NCBI RefSeq assembly: GCF_002288925.2
Contig: NW_022098043.1
Location: 6,186,901-6,250,900, forward strand
Direction of reading: 5' to 3'
DNA: 64,000 bases
Origin: Delphinapterus leucas
Lineage: Eukaryota > Chordata > Mammalia > Artiodactyla > Monodontidae
Positions 12,604 through 26,935 of the stretch are shown here, piece by piece (position 1 is the first letter of the stretch; every line of letters starts with the position of its first letter). The notes beneath the pieces are model-generated. The model was not told the DNA's origin, ran no database searches, and worked only from the letters and a program-made list of their open reading frames with translations. The position numbers and the translations under genes are program-made.

Positions 12604-12703
12604 CCTGGATCTAAATTCTGAATCTTCTGTGTGACATGGGCAAGTAACATCTCCTCCTTGAGCCTCAACATTCTTATCTATAGAATGGGAGCAATAATAT
12701 TAG

Positions 12704-12965
12704 AGCAGTGGTTCCTAAAGTGTGGTCCCTCAGGCAGCAGCACCAGCAGCATGTGGGGACTCTTAGGAAATGCAAATTCTTTTTTTTTTGGCCACACCTT
12801 GTGGCTTGTGGGATCTTAGTTCCCCGACCAGGGATTGAACCTGCACCCTCGGCAGTGAAAGCACAGAGTCCTAACCACTGGACCACCAGGGAATTCCCAG
12901 GAAATGCAAATCTAACAAGCCCTCGTGGTGACTGTGATGCCTGCTGAAGTCTGACAACCACAGGA
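12704..12965. mobile_element. MER5-type hAT DNA transposon remnant split by a SINE
   Basis: The left half GTGGTTCCTAAAGTGTGGTCC and the right half CTAACAAGCCCTCGTGGTGACTG are the usual MER5A/B ends. They are separated by the SINE at 12778-12898. Confidence 0.7.
12778..12898 (-). mobile_element. Short CHR-type SINE inside a MER5 element
   Basis: A short tRNA-derived SINE in minus orientation, flanked by a perfect 13-base duplication AGGAAATGCAAAT (12765-12777 and 12899-12911). The duplicated target is MER5 sequence, so the host repeat is the older one. Confidence 0.9.
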
Positions 12966-14265
12966 TTAGAAGATTTGCTCCTTAGGCTTGTTGTGACTAG
13001 TACAGGAGAGAATACTCACTGGGCGTTTAGGTCAACAACCATGAGCTGCTATTATTATAGGCCTGTTCCTTCTTGGCCTCAGCTGATTGGGCCAGGAGTA
13101 TTCTTGCTCCAAGCTGGGCCAATCAGATCCCCTCTCCTGGGAACTGGGAATAGGAGACATTAGTCTCTGTGTAACTTCCTTGAGGGGTAGGGGATGGCTT
13201 GGTGGTCCAGGCTGTTGTTGGGGGCATCCATTTATCTCCACTTGCCTTTAACAGTTAAGAGGGCCAATCTGCAGAGAGAGGCTCAGAGCCGAGAGGTCCC
13301 AGCGGGAGACACAGCAGCCCCGGTCTGGCACCCATGTCCACTGAGACTGAGCTGTCCCACCTGCTCCTGGGTCCTGTAGGTCCTCTGGCCTCTCCTGATA
13401 AGTCCCTCCTTTTCTGGAAGGCTATTATTTCTAGGAGGTTTCTTGGAAGTCTGGAAACTAAAAGGACTCTGGCATGTTGAGGGTTATGAGTCCGAGTCAA
13501 GGTGGGTGCATGAAGGTCAAGGGTCACAGGCCTGAGAAGACCACTTCCCTTCCTTCCCCTGCTCAACTAGCTAGCCCAGCCAGGAGATCTGAGTTTCAAC
13601 CCCATCCACTCTGAGAAGGGGCAAAGGGGAAAAGGCAGGTCCAGACAGTGATGGAATAGGCAAAATCCCGAGACCCACCTATGGTCACCTCCAGGCTCCC
13701 CCCATCATTCTTGGTCCTGGTTCCTGTGATGAAACCTCAATCGTCTCTCCAGAGAGCTGACAAGGTGAACCCTCCTCACAGGGTGGGAAAGAGCAATAAC
13801 AAAGGTAAAGTGTATATTTGATTGCAGTGGGCATGGCTGAACACGGAGTGAGAGCCCTGGATTTCTGGCAGATCTGGAAGCTGGGAGGGAAGGCACAAAA
13901 GGGGCACAGTTCAGAGTGCTGTCAGGGTAGCGGTCTGACGGAGGAAAGGCGGCAGGGTCAGGGTCTACGGGTCAGGAGTCAGAGGAGGGCAGGTCCTGTA
14001 GGAAAGCCAGCCGGCTTGAGGCAGCACTAGAGACGAGCTCTGATGTCTTGGCCGTGGCTGGCTTTGCCTGGGTCTTTGCAGCGACTTGGGGTGCCCTGCA
14101 CGTGCTCACCCCAAGCAGATCTGCCCTTGGGGTGAAGTGTAGCCCTGTACAGACAGACCCAACGGTAGAGGCTCAGGAACGTGGACTCCTGAGGTCGGAT
14201 GGGTTCAGGTGAGAGGCTGGGGGACTGCAGAGGGAATTCCAACAGGAGAGGGTGGCAAGGAGTGG
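12966..14265. other. Intergenic, no gene or repeat recognised
   Basis: Mostly unique-looking sequence of moderate GC. I see no supported exon, and open frames on both strands are short and without domains. Confidence 0.5.
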
Positions 14266-14269
14266 TATG

Positions 14270-15730
14270 TCTATAGATTTAGCAAGAGCTTTGAGACAAA
14301 CAGAAGCAGGCCTCAATCCTGGCTGTATACTTGCATCTGTGTGACCCTGGGCAAATCCCTTGCCCTCTCTGAGCCTCAGATTCTTATTTTTTAAATGAGG
14401 ATAATAGTATGTGCCTCCCAGGGTTTGTGGTGGGGGTTGAATGAGCTAATGCACACAAAACACTAAGTACACAGTAACTTAACTCAGTCGTGGTGTGGTT
14501 GTTATTATTATAACAATTCTTACTAGACACAAAGACCAGGCAGACAGTTTGTACTGAAAGGGTTGCGTAGCAGAAAGAAGGCCCAGCCCCCGGTGAAAAG
14601 GCTCAATCTAGGTCCCCTTTGAAGAGTCTGAGGTTGGGGGCAGGCCTGAAGCCCAGGAGATAGGGCAGAAGCTGCACCCAATGAACGGAATCCTGAGAAA
14701 CAGGCTAGCCAAGCAGGAGGCTGGACTGGTGCTATAACCCTATGTGATAGGCTGAAGTGCTTTAAATCCCTTCTACCTCTGGTCAGGATTGGTTGAGAAT
14801 CTTGGTGGGTGGGACTAGTAGGAGGGGCTGCAGAGAGCAGGTGCAGGGCTGGGAGGGGTTCAGAGATGAGCAGGGTAAGGGGCTCACAGCTTAGCTGGGG
14901 AGACGGGGTGAGCATGAGTGAAATGCTAGATGCAGGCAGTGTGTGCTCAGACTTGAACGATTGAGAAATGGGGTTAGAGGAGGTTGGAGGGGTAAGAGCT
15001 ACGAGGGCTGGCATGGTCTGCTTTTAGGGAGAGGGTGTGGCTTGAATGAGGTTTTAAAAGATGGTTAGATAGGCAGAGTGGAAGGGGAACAGTGAGAGTA
15101 AGGGCATCGAGGCAGGAAAGCATGTGTCTTGCCTAGAAGACAGAAAGGGCCCAGCTGGTCTGGAGTGGAGATATTCTTTGTCCGGGAGAGGAAGGATTGA
15201 GACTGGAAGGTCAATCCATAGAGAGCCTTGAATGCCAGCTCGTGGGCAGGGACTATGTCCAGTTGGCAGTGGGGAGCCACTGAAGATTATTGAGCAGGGG
15301 AGTGACGTGTGTTCTAACTGGATGGCTGAGCTTGAGCCAGGCTGGGAAGGCATTGGGAAGGAGAGCATGTGGTGAGAATCAAAAGAGGAAGGGTCTTGAT
15401 TCCAAGGTCACTTAAGACTGAAGAAAGGCTCCTTGATCCCTTGGGTGGAGGTTTGTGACGTTACACAGAGAATACCCCTTTAGGGGCCTAGATGCCTTGC
15501 CTTGAAAGAGGTCTCAGTTATCAGTGGGCAGACCTGCCCTCCCAGCTCTTCTGTGGGATCGAGGGCAATCCCTTCATCCCTCTGATCCTCAGTTTTCTCA
15601 TCTGTGAATTGGGCATGATTTAACCTATCTCCAAGGATGAGTGCGAGGATTAATGAGAGAAGGGGGAAAGGGTCTAGCCCAGTGTTTTGAGCATATACGT
15701 GCTCAACAGATGGTGTTCCCTCCCCATCTC
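14270..15730 (+). repeat. MIR and L2 copies downstream of C1QB
   Basis: A plus-strand MIR at about 14270-14520, an L2 segment at about 15020-15330 (GAGAGCCTTGAATGCCAGC, GGGGAGCCACTGAAGATTATTG), and a MIR at about 15510-15725. The open frame antisense to 14523-15014 has no domain. Confidence 0.6.
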
Positions 15731-15936
15731 CCATTGTGCGTCTGGCACAGAACTGGACACAAAGTCTGGCCCTCCAGTCACCACCAACTAGATAGAGCTT
15801 CTGCTTTCAGAGCTCATTCATTCATTCATTGTTCAGTCATTCAAGCAGCATTCAAGCAATATTTCTGAGCACCTACTATGTGCCAGTCGCTGGCACACAG
15901 ATTTGAATTAGACCACTGTCCCTTGGCCTTGAAAAG

Positions 15937-15942
15937 TTTATT
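15937..15942 (-). promoter_or_regulatory. C1QB: C1QB polyadenylation signal
   Basis: AATAAA on the minus strand, about 120 bases past the C1QB stop (GAGTAAATAAACTTTTC). The 3' UTR ends inside or next to an old L2-type repeat at about 15810-15900. Confidence 0.85.
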
Positions 15943-16060
15943 TACTCATTCATTCAGCAATATCCATGGAGCCCTACTGTGTGTTTTGGCTGTGTGGGGG
16001 CTGGTGTTGGGGGTAAAGAGAGCGTGGCTGGCAGGGGAGGGGGTGAATTGGACCCACAGG

Positions 16061-16635
16061 TCACACCTCTGCATCTGGGAAGAGCAGGAACCCGGTGAAA
16101 ATGCTGTTGGCCCCATCGATGCCTACCAGGGCGTTCTTGTCGGTGGCCTGCAGGAAGACGGTCTCCCCCAGCCCCAGCTTGAGCACGACACTGCCCGTGG
16201 TGACCTGGAAGGTGTTGTAGACATAGTCGCAGAAGGTGAGCACCTTCTGTGTCTCCTCCCGGCCCCGCATGAGGTTTACGCACAGGTTCCCTCGAGAGCT
16301 GGCATGGTAGGTGAAGTAGTAGAGGCCGGGCACCCTGCACGTGAACTTGCCGTTTCGATACTCGTAGTTGTTGTTGGTGTTGGTGATCACGTGGTCGAAG
16401 CGGATGACCTGGTCCCGCCTCAGGGGGCTGTTGATGGTGCGTGTGGCCGAGAAGGCGATTTTCTGCGTGGCCTTGTAGTCTCCTGATTCGCCCTTGGGGC
16501 CGTGGGCTCCGGGAGGCCCTGGGGCACCTTTGGGGCCAACGGGGCCCTTGGGGCCGACTTTTCCTGGAATCCCAGGAAACCCTGGGTCCCCCTTCTCTCC
16601 AAGCTCACCGTGGTCTCCAGCTAGCCCCGGCAGCC
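16061..16635 (-). CDS. C1QB: C1QB second coding exon (stalk and gC1q head)
   Basis: The acceptor TGCCTTCCAG ends at 16636. GG completes the split Gly codon, followed by [10 protein letters not shown], which matches mammalian C1QB. The exon encodes the rest of the stalk and the whole gC1q head. TGA lies at 16063-16061. Confidence 0.96.
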
Positions 16636-17951
16636 CTGGAAGGCAGAGACAAGAGATATGAGGGGGCCAGAGATCGCTGAGAACCCGGAAGGAGCTGGGC
16701 TGGGAGGCAGGGAGCCTGGCTGCGTAACCTCAGACAGGTCCCCGCTTTTCTCTGGGCCTCAGCTCCCCATCTGTGAACAAGAGGACGGGATGTCGGGGAG
16801 GGCCCCCGAGTTTCCTTCCAGCCCAGCTTTCTGAGTCTGAGACGTGCTTGACAGTAATGGGGACCGATGCCCGTGGGTTGGGGAGCGGCGTCTCCCTCAG
16901 GAAGGTGCTGGACCTGCCCTCCTCACCAGCTCATACAGGCTTAAGCCTGGAGCAGGGATCAGGAATTCCGGGCACATGTGCTATCCGTCTCCACCCCCTC
17001 CCTGATGGCACATATCCCTCATCAATCACGCATTCTTTCTTGCTGAACCTGGAAGTATTAGAATCCTTCTCACTCCACCACTCCAAACAGCTACTCCTCC
17101 TTGGTTTGGCAGAACACAAGATAAAACCTTTTCCAGTAGAGTGGCTGTGAACATGGGCTCAGGGGACAGGCAGATGTGTTTCTCATGTCACATCTGCCAT
17201 CGTTAGTTGGGTCACCTTGACTGGGTCACATTCTCCCAGGCTCAGCTTCCTCACCTGTAAAATGGGGATGATGATGTTTTGTGGGATTGTGAGATTATGT
17301 GAAGAGAGCGGAAGGCTATGGTTAAATGAGCGCATGAACTACATCTCACAGGAGGGTTTTATGGCAGGAAGTCTCATTTGAACCCTGTGACAACTCTGAC
17401 AAAGAATCATTATCCACATTTTACAGGTGAGGAAATAGCAATTCAGAGAGGCGAAGCCACCTACCCTGGAGGTAACAACCCAGGACTGTGTGACTGCAGT
17501 GGATTTAGTGGTAAGAGAGCCATGGTTTGGCCTCAGCCTCAACATTTACTGGGTTCCCTTGAGCAAGTCAGTAGCCTTTCGGACATCAGTCTTCCCATCT
17601 GTAAAATGGGAATCAGAATTCCTTCCTTGCAAAGTTATTGTGGAGGGCTCAGCAAACTGATGGATTTGCAAGTGTTTTGCAATCCTTAAGGTGGGCAACT
17701 GGGACTTGGGAGGTAGGAGATGGGGCCTTGGTCAGTGACACTAGTCTGTTCCCAAAGTCCACAGTACCTTTCTCTCCCTTTATCCCTGGAGTCCCTGGTT
17801 TGCCATCGGAGCCCGGTGCCCCGGGGATGCCCGGGATGCCAGGGATGGCCGGGTGCCCAATGCAGCCACTCTGGGCCCGGGAGACGTGGAGCAGACTCAG
17901 GAGCATCAGCGGCAGCAGCACTGGGACGCTGCCCCGCGGGGTCTTCATCAT
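16061..17951 (-). CDS. C1QB: Complement C1q subcomponent subunit B (two coding exons)
   Basis: This encodes the B chain of C1q, disulfide-linked to the A chain and part of the trimer that binds IgG, IgM and other ligands. The coding sequence joins 17951-17768 to 16635-16061 (184 + 575 bases, 252 residues; human has one more Met at the start). The signal peptide is about residues 1-26, then QSGC with Cys30. The collagen stalk runs from about residue 33 to 113, uninterrupted at the kink. Its Lys87 in GIPGKVG matches human Lys61, a C1r/C1s contact. The gC1q head follows and ends [17 protein letters not shown] and EYRNG keep the positions of human Arg114 and Arg129, while the Arg163 position is Glu189. 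Calcium ligands in [10 protein letters not shown] (Asp, Tyr, Gln) are kept. The last gene of the cluster in transcription order. Confidence 0.97.
16636..17767 (-). other. C1QB: C1QB intron between coding exons
   Basis: A 1,132-base GT-AG intron almost filled by MIR fragments: about 16690-16800 and 17150-17330 (plus), 17350-17505 (minus) and 17505-17680 (plus). No other feature was seen. Confidence 0.8.
17768..17951 (-). CDS. C1QB: C1QB first coding exon
   Basis: The acceptor ACACACACAG ends at 17971, so the exon begins at 17970 with a 19-base leader. Two ATGs are adjacent (17951 and 17948); the first has the better context (GCCATGA). The donor is AAAG|GTACTG at 17768/17767. The exon encodes the signal peptide, Cys30 and the first collagen triplets (phase 1 end). 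Confidence 0.94.
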
Positions 17952-18009
17952 GGCCCTGCTCAGCTGCTTCCTGTGTGTGTGGCGGCAGGGGACAAGAAGA
18001 TGCGGTAGG

Positions 18010-18240
18010 TTACAGCCATGGTTTGTTCATTCATTCCTTCACTTGTTCCTGTGTTCACTGAGTGCCTTATCCCCCGGACCCTGTTCTGGGCGCTGGAGAT
18101 TCGCTGGTGAACAAGACAGATGTGGTCCCTGCCCTCATGGAGCTGACAGTCTGGGAGACGATAAACAGGTCAACATACAAGTCAATAGAACTAGTTATAG
18201 GCCGTGGTGAGTGCCCTGGCTGAAATGAAAGGCTGCCTGG
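18010..18240 (+). mobile_element. L2 fragment upstream of C1QB
   Basis: GGGCGCTGGAGATTCGCTGG, AACAAGACAGATGTGGTCCC and CATGGAGCTGACAGTCTGGG are the common L2 3' segment. It lies just upstream of the C1QB coding exon, antisense to the gene. Confidence 0.65.
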
Positions 18241-18304
18241 AGGGCTGGTTTTGTGAGGGAAGTCCTCCCACCAGGAAAGTCTATAGACATTCCCACCAGG
18301 AAAG

Positions 18305-18520
18305 TTTTTTTTTTTTTTTTTTTTTTTTGCGGTACGTGGGCCTCTCACTGTTGTGGCCTCTCCCGTTGCGGAGCACAGGCTCCGGACGCGCAGGCCCAGC
18401 AGCCATGGCTCACGGGCCCAGCAGCTCCGTGGCACGTGGGATCCTCCCAGACCGGGGCACGAACCCGTGTCCCCTGCATCGGCAGGCGGACTCTCAACCA
18501 CTGCGCCACCAGGGAAGCCC
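18305..18520 (-). mobile_element. Young CHR-1-type SINE
   Basis: A 24-base T run at the left, then GCGGTACGTGGGCCTCTCAC through to CGCCACCAGGGAAGCCC. The copy is close to the cetacean young-SINE form and lies within an older L1 3' fragment, about 0.35 kb upstream of the first C1QB coding exon. No clear target duplication was seen. Confidence 0.9.
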
Positions 18521-18705
18521 TATCCATTCATTATTGATGGGCATTTGGGAAGTTTCCACCTTTTGCCGACTGTGACTAGTGCTAATGTGAACATTCATGT
18601 ACAAGGATTTGTTTGAAACTTGTTTTCAGTTCTTGAGTATATACTCAGGAGTGGAATTACTGGGTCTTACGGTAATTCTGTGTTTAACTTCTTGAGGGAT
18701 CCTCA
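18521..18705 (+). mobile_element. Old L1 3' fragment
   Basis: ATTGATGGGCATTTGGGAAG, then GAGTATATACTCAGGAGTGG and GGTAATTCTGTGTTTAACTT, typical of an ancient L1 3' region. The SINE at 18305-18520 abuts it. Confidence 0.65.
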
Positions 18706-21700
18706 GCCTACTGTTAAGTCTCCTCAATAACATCTCTGCCAAGGCCCCTTCCGTCCATGACTTGTACCATCTCAGTGATGGGAAGCTCATTACCTTCTGA
18801 GGCAGCCCATTCCACCTCTGCCCAGATGCAAATTCTCTCCATCTTTCCAGGCCCAGGTCAAAGCATTTTTCCTCCAGGAAGCCTTCCCTCATAACCCCTC
18901 AGCCCACAAAGGCTGAGTAGTTTCCTGCTCTTAAAATAGGAGAGCATAGGGGTCCCTGCTCATCTCCCAAGATAACCATGGGGAGCCAGGTGAGGCCATG
19001 GCTGGGGAAGAACCATCGGGTTTGGGGCTCTAGTTCAGACCCGTAGCTGAGGTTGTCTGATCCTCACAGCGCTCCAGGGAAGTGGGTTGTGATTATTTTC
19101 CCACCTTGCCGATGAGGAAACTGAGATGCAAACATTAGAAAACAGCCCTCCCCAAATCACCCAGTGAGCTGGCTGATGGTGGGGCTGTGGCCAGACCCCT
19201 GCCCCCTCTGCCTCATGAGGCCTGTGCCAGCCCAGAAAAACCTGCTGATGTGGGGCTCATGTGCTCAGAAAGTCAGCCTCAGCCCCCTTGTTCTCTTAAT
19301 CAGTTCATGGCTCAGGCCAGGAGCTGAATTAGACCGGGGGCTGTACTGGGTACCAAGGAAAGGGGCGCTGCAAATGTGGGTGCGACCAGGGCCACGAGTG
19401 ACCGGCTTAGGCTCTGTCACGCTCCCAAGAGAGGGGGGCTCTGGGGACGATCCTGCTTATCTGGCTGGAGGTTTTACACAACGACAATTTGACACCCTGA
19501 ATAATCAATGCGTTGGGCACTTAGCAGGTGCCAGGCTCTGTGCCAAACACTTCACGGGCCACATTCTCTCATTTAATTTGGTCCTTACAGCAGCCCCCTG
19601 GGAAAGCACCCCTGCTTTCTCATTTCACAGACGAAGAAACTGGGCAGTGGAGAGGGCGGGAACCTCGATCAAGGTCACGCAGCCCCGTTGTGGCTGAGAT
19701 TCAAACCCGCTCCCCATTCAAACCCATCCAAACACCACGGGGTGTTACATTAAGAGGCCTCCCTACCTGGTGGTTAAAACATGGGCTTTGGAGCCAGACA
19801 GACTGACAGAAGGAGCTACAGCCTGGGTTGTACTTAGAGCAGTGCTGGTTGTGGGCCGGTGCGTGGTGATGGCTTTTACCATTACTATTATTTCTGCTGT
19901 TGTTTGGCAGCAAACATTCACCAAAGGTGAGGGGCCTGGAGTGTCATAAGGAAAGGGACACTGCCAGGGTCCAAACCAGGCCTGTGCCCCTTCTTAGCTA
20001 TGGGCCTTAGGCCAGTTGCTTCTCTCTGACCACAGCTTCCCCTTCTGTAAAAGGGAGATAATAGTAATCTCTACCTCACAGCGTTGGCGGCAGGACAGAT
20101 GCGTTAGGGCTCGCGACAGCCCGACATGTTGGAAGTGCTTTGTGAATATTAGCTAGTTTTTTTATTATCACTGTCATCTGAGAGTCCCCAGGTTTCAGGA
20201 CACAACGGAGGATGCTTGGAAAAGTAAAAAAGAATCCGGTCCCTTTGGGAGATTGGGCTCAGGGAGAGGAGGTCTCTCAGGTGCAGGCAGCACAGAGGTG
20301 GGGAGCCCTGGCCACCTGCCGGGGGGTGGGCGTTTGAGGGGAGCAGGGTCCTGACCCATGATGAGACTTGGGCTTTTTCGGGGGAGCCGGAGGTGGGGGG
20401 GTAGTGGGGAGATCTGGGTTCTGGCCCATTTCAGGGGCCAGCGAGCCTCAGACTTGGGCAAGGACTTAAAGCTCATCCGGTGACCACCCCTGGCCTTTAC
20501 CGCCTGTCACCGCCGTCAGCCTGGCTCCTCACATGCTCCCCATACCAGCCGCCCTTCCATCTCCTTCCAGCCCCAAGAGCCCCTTTGCCCCTGACTTTGA
20601 GTCAGGCCAACTTGACCTTGAACTCCCACTCTGCTGCTGCCTCGCTGCAGGACTTCAGGCAAGTGCCTTAACCTCTCTCTGAGCCTTTGGCAAAGTTAAT
20701 TTCAAACTGACAGGGCTGCCGGAGGATTACACGCGAGGGAACCTAGAAGGAGCCAGGTCCCTAGTGCAGTGCCCAACCCCACACCCTCCTTCACAAGCCT
20801 TATTGAGTGGTATCAGTACTAACTAACAACTCATCACAACCCCGCCTGCAAGTCAAATCATTTCGTTGAAAGAGTCAAGCTGAGTTTTCTCATCTGACTG
20901 TGAGGAAATAAGAGAAGGCGGGTGCTGGAGAAATGCCGGGCTGAGCAGAGGGGACCCTGGATTCTAATTCCATCCCTGCCTCTGACAAAGCTTGCACCAG
21001 GTAGTGTGCTAAGAGCTGGCTGAGCTGATGTATCCTTTAGGGCTCACAGCAGCCCTGAAAGGTTCTGATATCCCCGGAGAGGGTCCAGACTGAGACGGGT
21101 CATGTGACTTGGCTCAGATCACCAGCACCTGAGAGGCAGAAGCAGGGCTCAGCTCCAGTCTTGGTGACTCCAAAGCCTGTATCCTGGTGCCTCCCCATCA
21201 CCTGGGACCCCAGGTAGCAGCAGACTCCCAAGCTGACCCCCAGAGAGTTTGACTCCCGAGGTCTGAGATTGGGCCCAGGAATCCTCCCTGTCAGACACTC
21301 CAGGTGGCTCTGAGGCAGGGGATGCAGGGCCTATACTTTGGGATCACCACCCTCTGCCATATTGGTCCTGCCCGCCAGTCCCCCCAGGCGCCAAGCCCCA
21401 TCCTTACCTGGGAACCTGGCGTCCTCTGATGCCGCTGGGCTGGGCAGCAGTGGGACAGGCAGCTGGGAGCCTCCTGTTCTCAGTCCAAAGCGGAAGTTCC
21501 ATTCTCCAGCGAGAACGAGGGCCTTCCCCTGACGGTCCCCTCCCAGGGACCCAGCAGGCCGGCCCCCCTCCCTGTCACCCCACTCTCACCCTGTTCTGCT
21601 GTCCTCAGGCAGTTTCAGGTCCCGTTTCTGCAATCTGGAGGGTTTACTGTAAATAGGACGGGTGGGTGGCCAGTTTGGTTTTGCCAGCTCAGCAGCTGTG

Positions 21701-22990
21701 GGGGAATCGGGCTGTTCCGGGAGAATGTCCACAACTGGGGGCTTGCCTGCCAAGGCCCCTGACCTCATGAATTTCTTCAGGAACATGGGTGTTCCTCAAT
21801 GAAATGGAAACATGGCTGCCCTGGTGCCCGAGGGCTGGATTTGGAGTCAGGAGCCTTGACTCATATGCTGGCTCTGCCACTTACCAACTAAACATTCTCA
21901 GCCAAGGGAACCCAAGGGAGCCCCCATTTCCTCTGCCATATGGTGGGACCATAATTGTACTTGCTCTACAGATTGCACTGGGGGGCTCAGATGGGATAGT
22001 GGAGAAAGAGGAGGGTAAACTGTAAAGTGCTGTGCACACGTTAATTGTTAATATCATACCATGTCCCAGGCCTCCCCTTTCTGGGCTCATCTTCTGCTTT
22101 CTTTCCCTTCTACACCCCGGCTCTTTCCCTGTTCTCAGAAAATAATCTAATAATGAAAAATGAATTTTAAATGTGGTCATTATTTGCTTATACCCCTTCC
22201 TCTGCTTCCAGCGGACCTGTAGCTGATGACTATAATCGGCACAGCCAGGAGCCTGTTGCTCGTTGATCCTGGCATCACAGCAAGTTAGGACAGGAGAGGG
22301 GCTTGCAGGTCACCCAGCCCGTGCCGCTCATTTTATATATGGGGAAACCGAGGCCCAGAGGGGAGAGAGCATTGTTCAGCAAATATTTATCGTGAGCCTC
22401 TATGTACTCTGGCGGTAGAGCCACACCACAAGCAAGTCAGCCATGGGTCCTGCCCCGTGGGGTGTCTCTTCTCCTGGGGGAGACTGGTATTACACATCAA
22501 GTGACACAGTGGTTTCATTGCTCCTGCGATGAATGTCACAAGAAGTAGCTGCTGGAGCCCACACCTCTCGCTAGTGGCAGATGCAGGACTTGGAGTCAGG
22601 CATCCCTGGCACCGGGATAGCAGCCCTCTTACCGAGGCTGTGTCTAAAGCAACGTGATGCCCCTCTCAGGGATGGTTGCCCAGCAAGTCCCAGGAGCTGC
22701 CATAGGTCAGGAGGGCTCTCTTGATATCTGTGCTTAGAGAGAGAAAATCGTTGGGCTTGTGGATGCTTCTTGGCAGAAATTAAGTGTTTACTGCCGAGGG
22801 TGATAGGGAAAAAAGAGACTCGTGTGATAAAACCCAAGGGTCTCTGGGTTCAGCCAACTATAGACCCTTCAATGATTTGGTGGCTGGTAAAAATGGCAAA
22901 AGATGGGCTTGAATTTGGGGTAGAAACAGGATGAGCCTAAGAATAGGAAGCAGCGGGGGTGGGGGTGGTCAGGGCATGGGCTTTGGAATC
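18706..22990. other. Intergenic upstream of C1QB, rich in MIR, no gene
   Basis: MIR-like cores at about 19055-19180, 19490-19760, 20990-21190 and 22290-22390 (minus) and at 19970-20170, 20610-20720 and 21840-22050 (plus). An L2-like segment is at about 22390-22500. The non-coding C1QB first exon may lie here or beyond; I could not identify it. Confidence 0.5.
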
Positions 22991-23005
22991 AGCCCCTCCT
23001 AAGTT

Positions 23006-23220
23006 GTTTTTTTTTTTTTTTTTTTTTCGGTACGCGGGTGTCTCACTGTTGTGGCCTCTCCTGTTGCGGAGCACAGGCTCCGGATGCGCAGGCTCAGTGG
23101 CCATGGCTCTCGGGCCCAGCCGCTCCGCGGCATGTGGGATCTTCCCGGACCGGGGCACGAACCCGCGTCCCCTGCATCGGCAAGCGGACTCTCAACCACT
23201 GCGCCACCAGGGAAGCCCCG
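23006..23220 (-). mobile_element. Young CHR-1-type SINE
   Basis: A T-tailed minus-strand copy with many intact CpGs, flanked by the perfect 10-base duplication CTCCTAAGTT (22996-23005 and 23221-23230). It is inserted in a MIR. Confidence 0.92.
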
Positions 23221-23230
23221 CTCCTAAGTT

Positions 23231-24425
23231 TGAATCCCAGGCCTACCTCTTTCTAGCTATGTGGCCTCAGGTGTGTTTATTGACCTCAGTTTCCCCGTAT
23301 ATGAGTCAGGGGCATGGGCACCCCCTCCTGGGGTGATTGTGGGGCCAGTGAGGTAACCCCACATGTCCAGGGCCTAGCTGAGTGCCCAGCCCTCAGTAGG
23401 CACCCAAGGCAAACCTGGGAGTCGTGTGATTTCTCTGAAGAGAAGACAGAAATCTTGGAGCCTGGAGGCACAGGAGCCATGCTTGGATTAGGGGTCAGGA
23501 GCTAGGGAGACCCTTGGCCCCTGAGTGAGAGCCAGCTGGTCTCTGTACCCTTAAAACGCTGGCTTACAACCCTGATAGAGAGGGGACAATCCCTACAGAG
23601 GGTGGAAGAGAAGCCTAAGACCCTTCCACCTCCCGTGGTCTGAAAGAGGCCCCCCGGTCCTTGGGGTGCCTCGTACTAGCTCCTGTCCCACCCTTGCTAC
23701 CCCCCTTAAAAGCCCTCCCCCAGCTCCCCTCAGCCCAGTAGACAAGCTGGCATCTTCAAAGGCCTGTCTCTCCTGGCAAAGAGAGAACAACAAGGAAACA
23801 ATTATGGAAAACAAAAATGGTCGTTTCCGAAATACAGGTTTCTGATCTGACACCGAGGCCTACATAAACGGTGCACTGATTTCTTAAACAAAAGAGAAAT
23901 GAGAAGAACGATGTATCGCTTGCGGCATTGCCGGGTGGGCTGCTAAGTAGCCGCTGGAGGTGAGCTGCGAGTGCAGCCGCCCCGTGACCCCCCTTGTCCC
24001 TGCCAGTGGCTCTCAGGCTCTGTGGACCAGGCCGAGTTCCTAGGCCCTGGCCTCCGTTATTGCTCTGTGTGTGTGTGTATGTGTGTGTCTTCATCTCTCC
24101 TTCCTTCTCATCTGACACATTTCCCAGGCCCCTACTATGCTCCTGGCCTGTATCAAAGGGGCCCCACCCTCAAGGATGCTCACAGTCCAGTGAGGGATGC
24201 AGACCTGTAAGGAAATAAGTGCAGAAGAGCCAGGTGGTGGACCTCGTGCATTGACTTCACCTGGCAGACCGTCCACCCACCCATGTCTCTGTCCTCCCCA
24301 AACCCTTCTTTTTTTGTATGATCGTATTTATTTGTGAAATCCCGAAGAAAATGATTAAACTCACAGAAAAAGAATCATGCATCATGCTTGTGGCTCCCAG
24401 CAGCAGAAAATTGGTGGGAGGCAGT
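23231..24425. other. Intergenic: MIR, L2 and a GT repeat, no gene
   Basis: A MIR (about 23231-23420) continues from the SINE target. A (GT)n tract is at 24066-24088. An L2-like segment is at about 24110-24210. Nothing else was recognised. Confidence 0.5.
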
Positions 24426-24429
24426 ACAG

Positions 24430-24740
24430 GATAAAGGTTGTTCAAAGGTACAAACTTCCAGTTATAAGGTAAATAAATACAAAACAGGTGATGTACAACA
24501 AAAACTCATACGTCACAATAGCAAATAATCAAACTATAATATGGACTAAGGAACTGAATCGACATTTATCCAAAGAAGATATACAAGTGACCAATAGATA
24601 CATGACAAGTTATTCACCATTACAAAAGATGGAATGTACAAGAAGACCAAAATTAGCACAGCTGTAGGATACTATTAAAGTTGTTAAGGCAGTAAATCCT
24701 GTTCATCACAAGAAGAAAAAGGTTTTTTTGGTAACCATTT
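24430..24740 (+). mobile_element. L1 LINE fragments
   Basis: GGTACAAACTTCCAGTTATA and ACATTTATCCAAAGAAGATA resemble L1 3' and ORF2-end sequence; ATTAAAGTTGTTAAGGCAGT follows. The fragments are short and decayed. Confidence 0.5.
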
Positions 24741-24859
24741 CATAATATAGGTAAGTCATATCATTACACTTCAAAATTTGATATCATAAAACAAGAAAAA
24801 CATTTAAAAGGTAAAAACTAAAAGTGCAAAATTATCAAAGAGGACAAACTACTACTGTT

Positions 24860-26935
<2,076 letters not shown>

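Noticed and set aside
15878..16486. A 202-codon open frame on the plus strand.
   Set aside because: It is the antisense shadow of the C1QB head exon.
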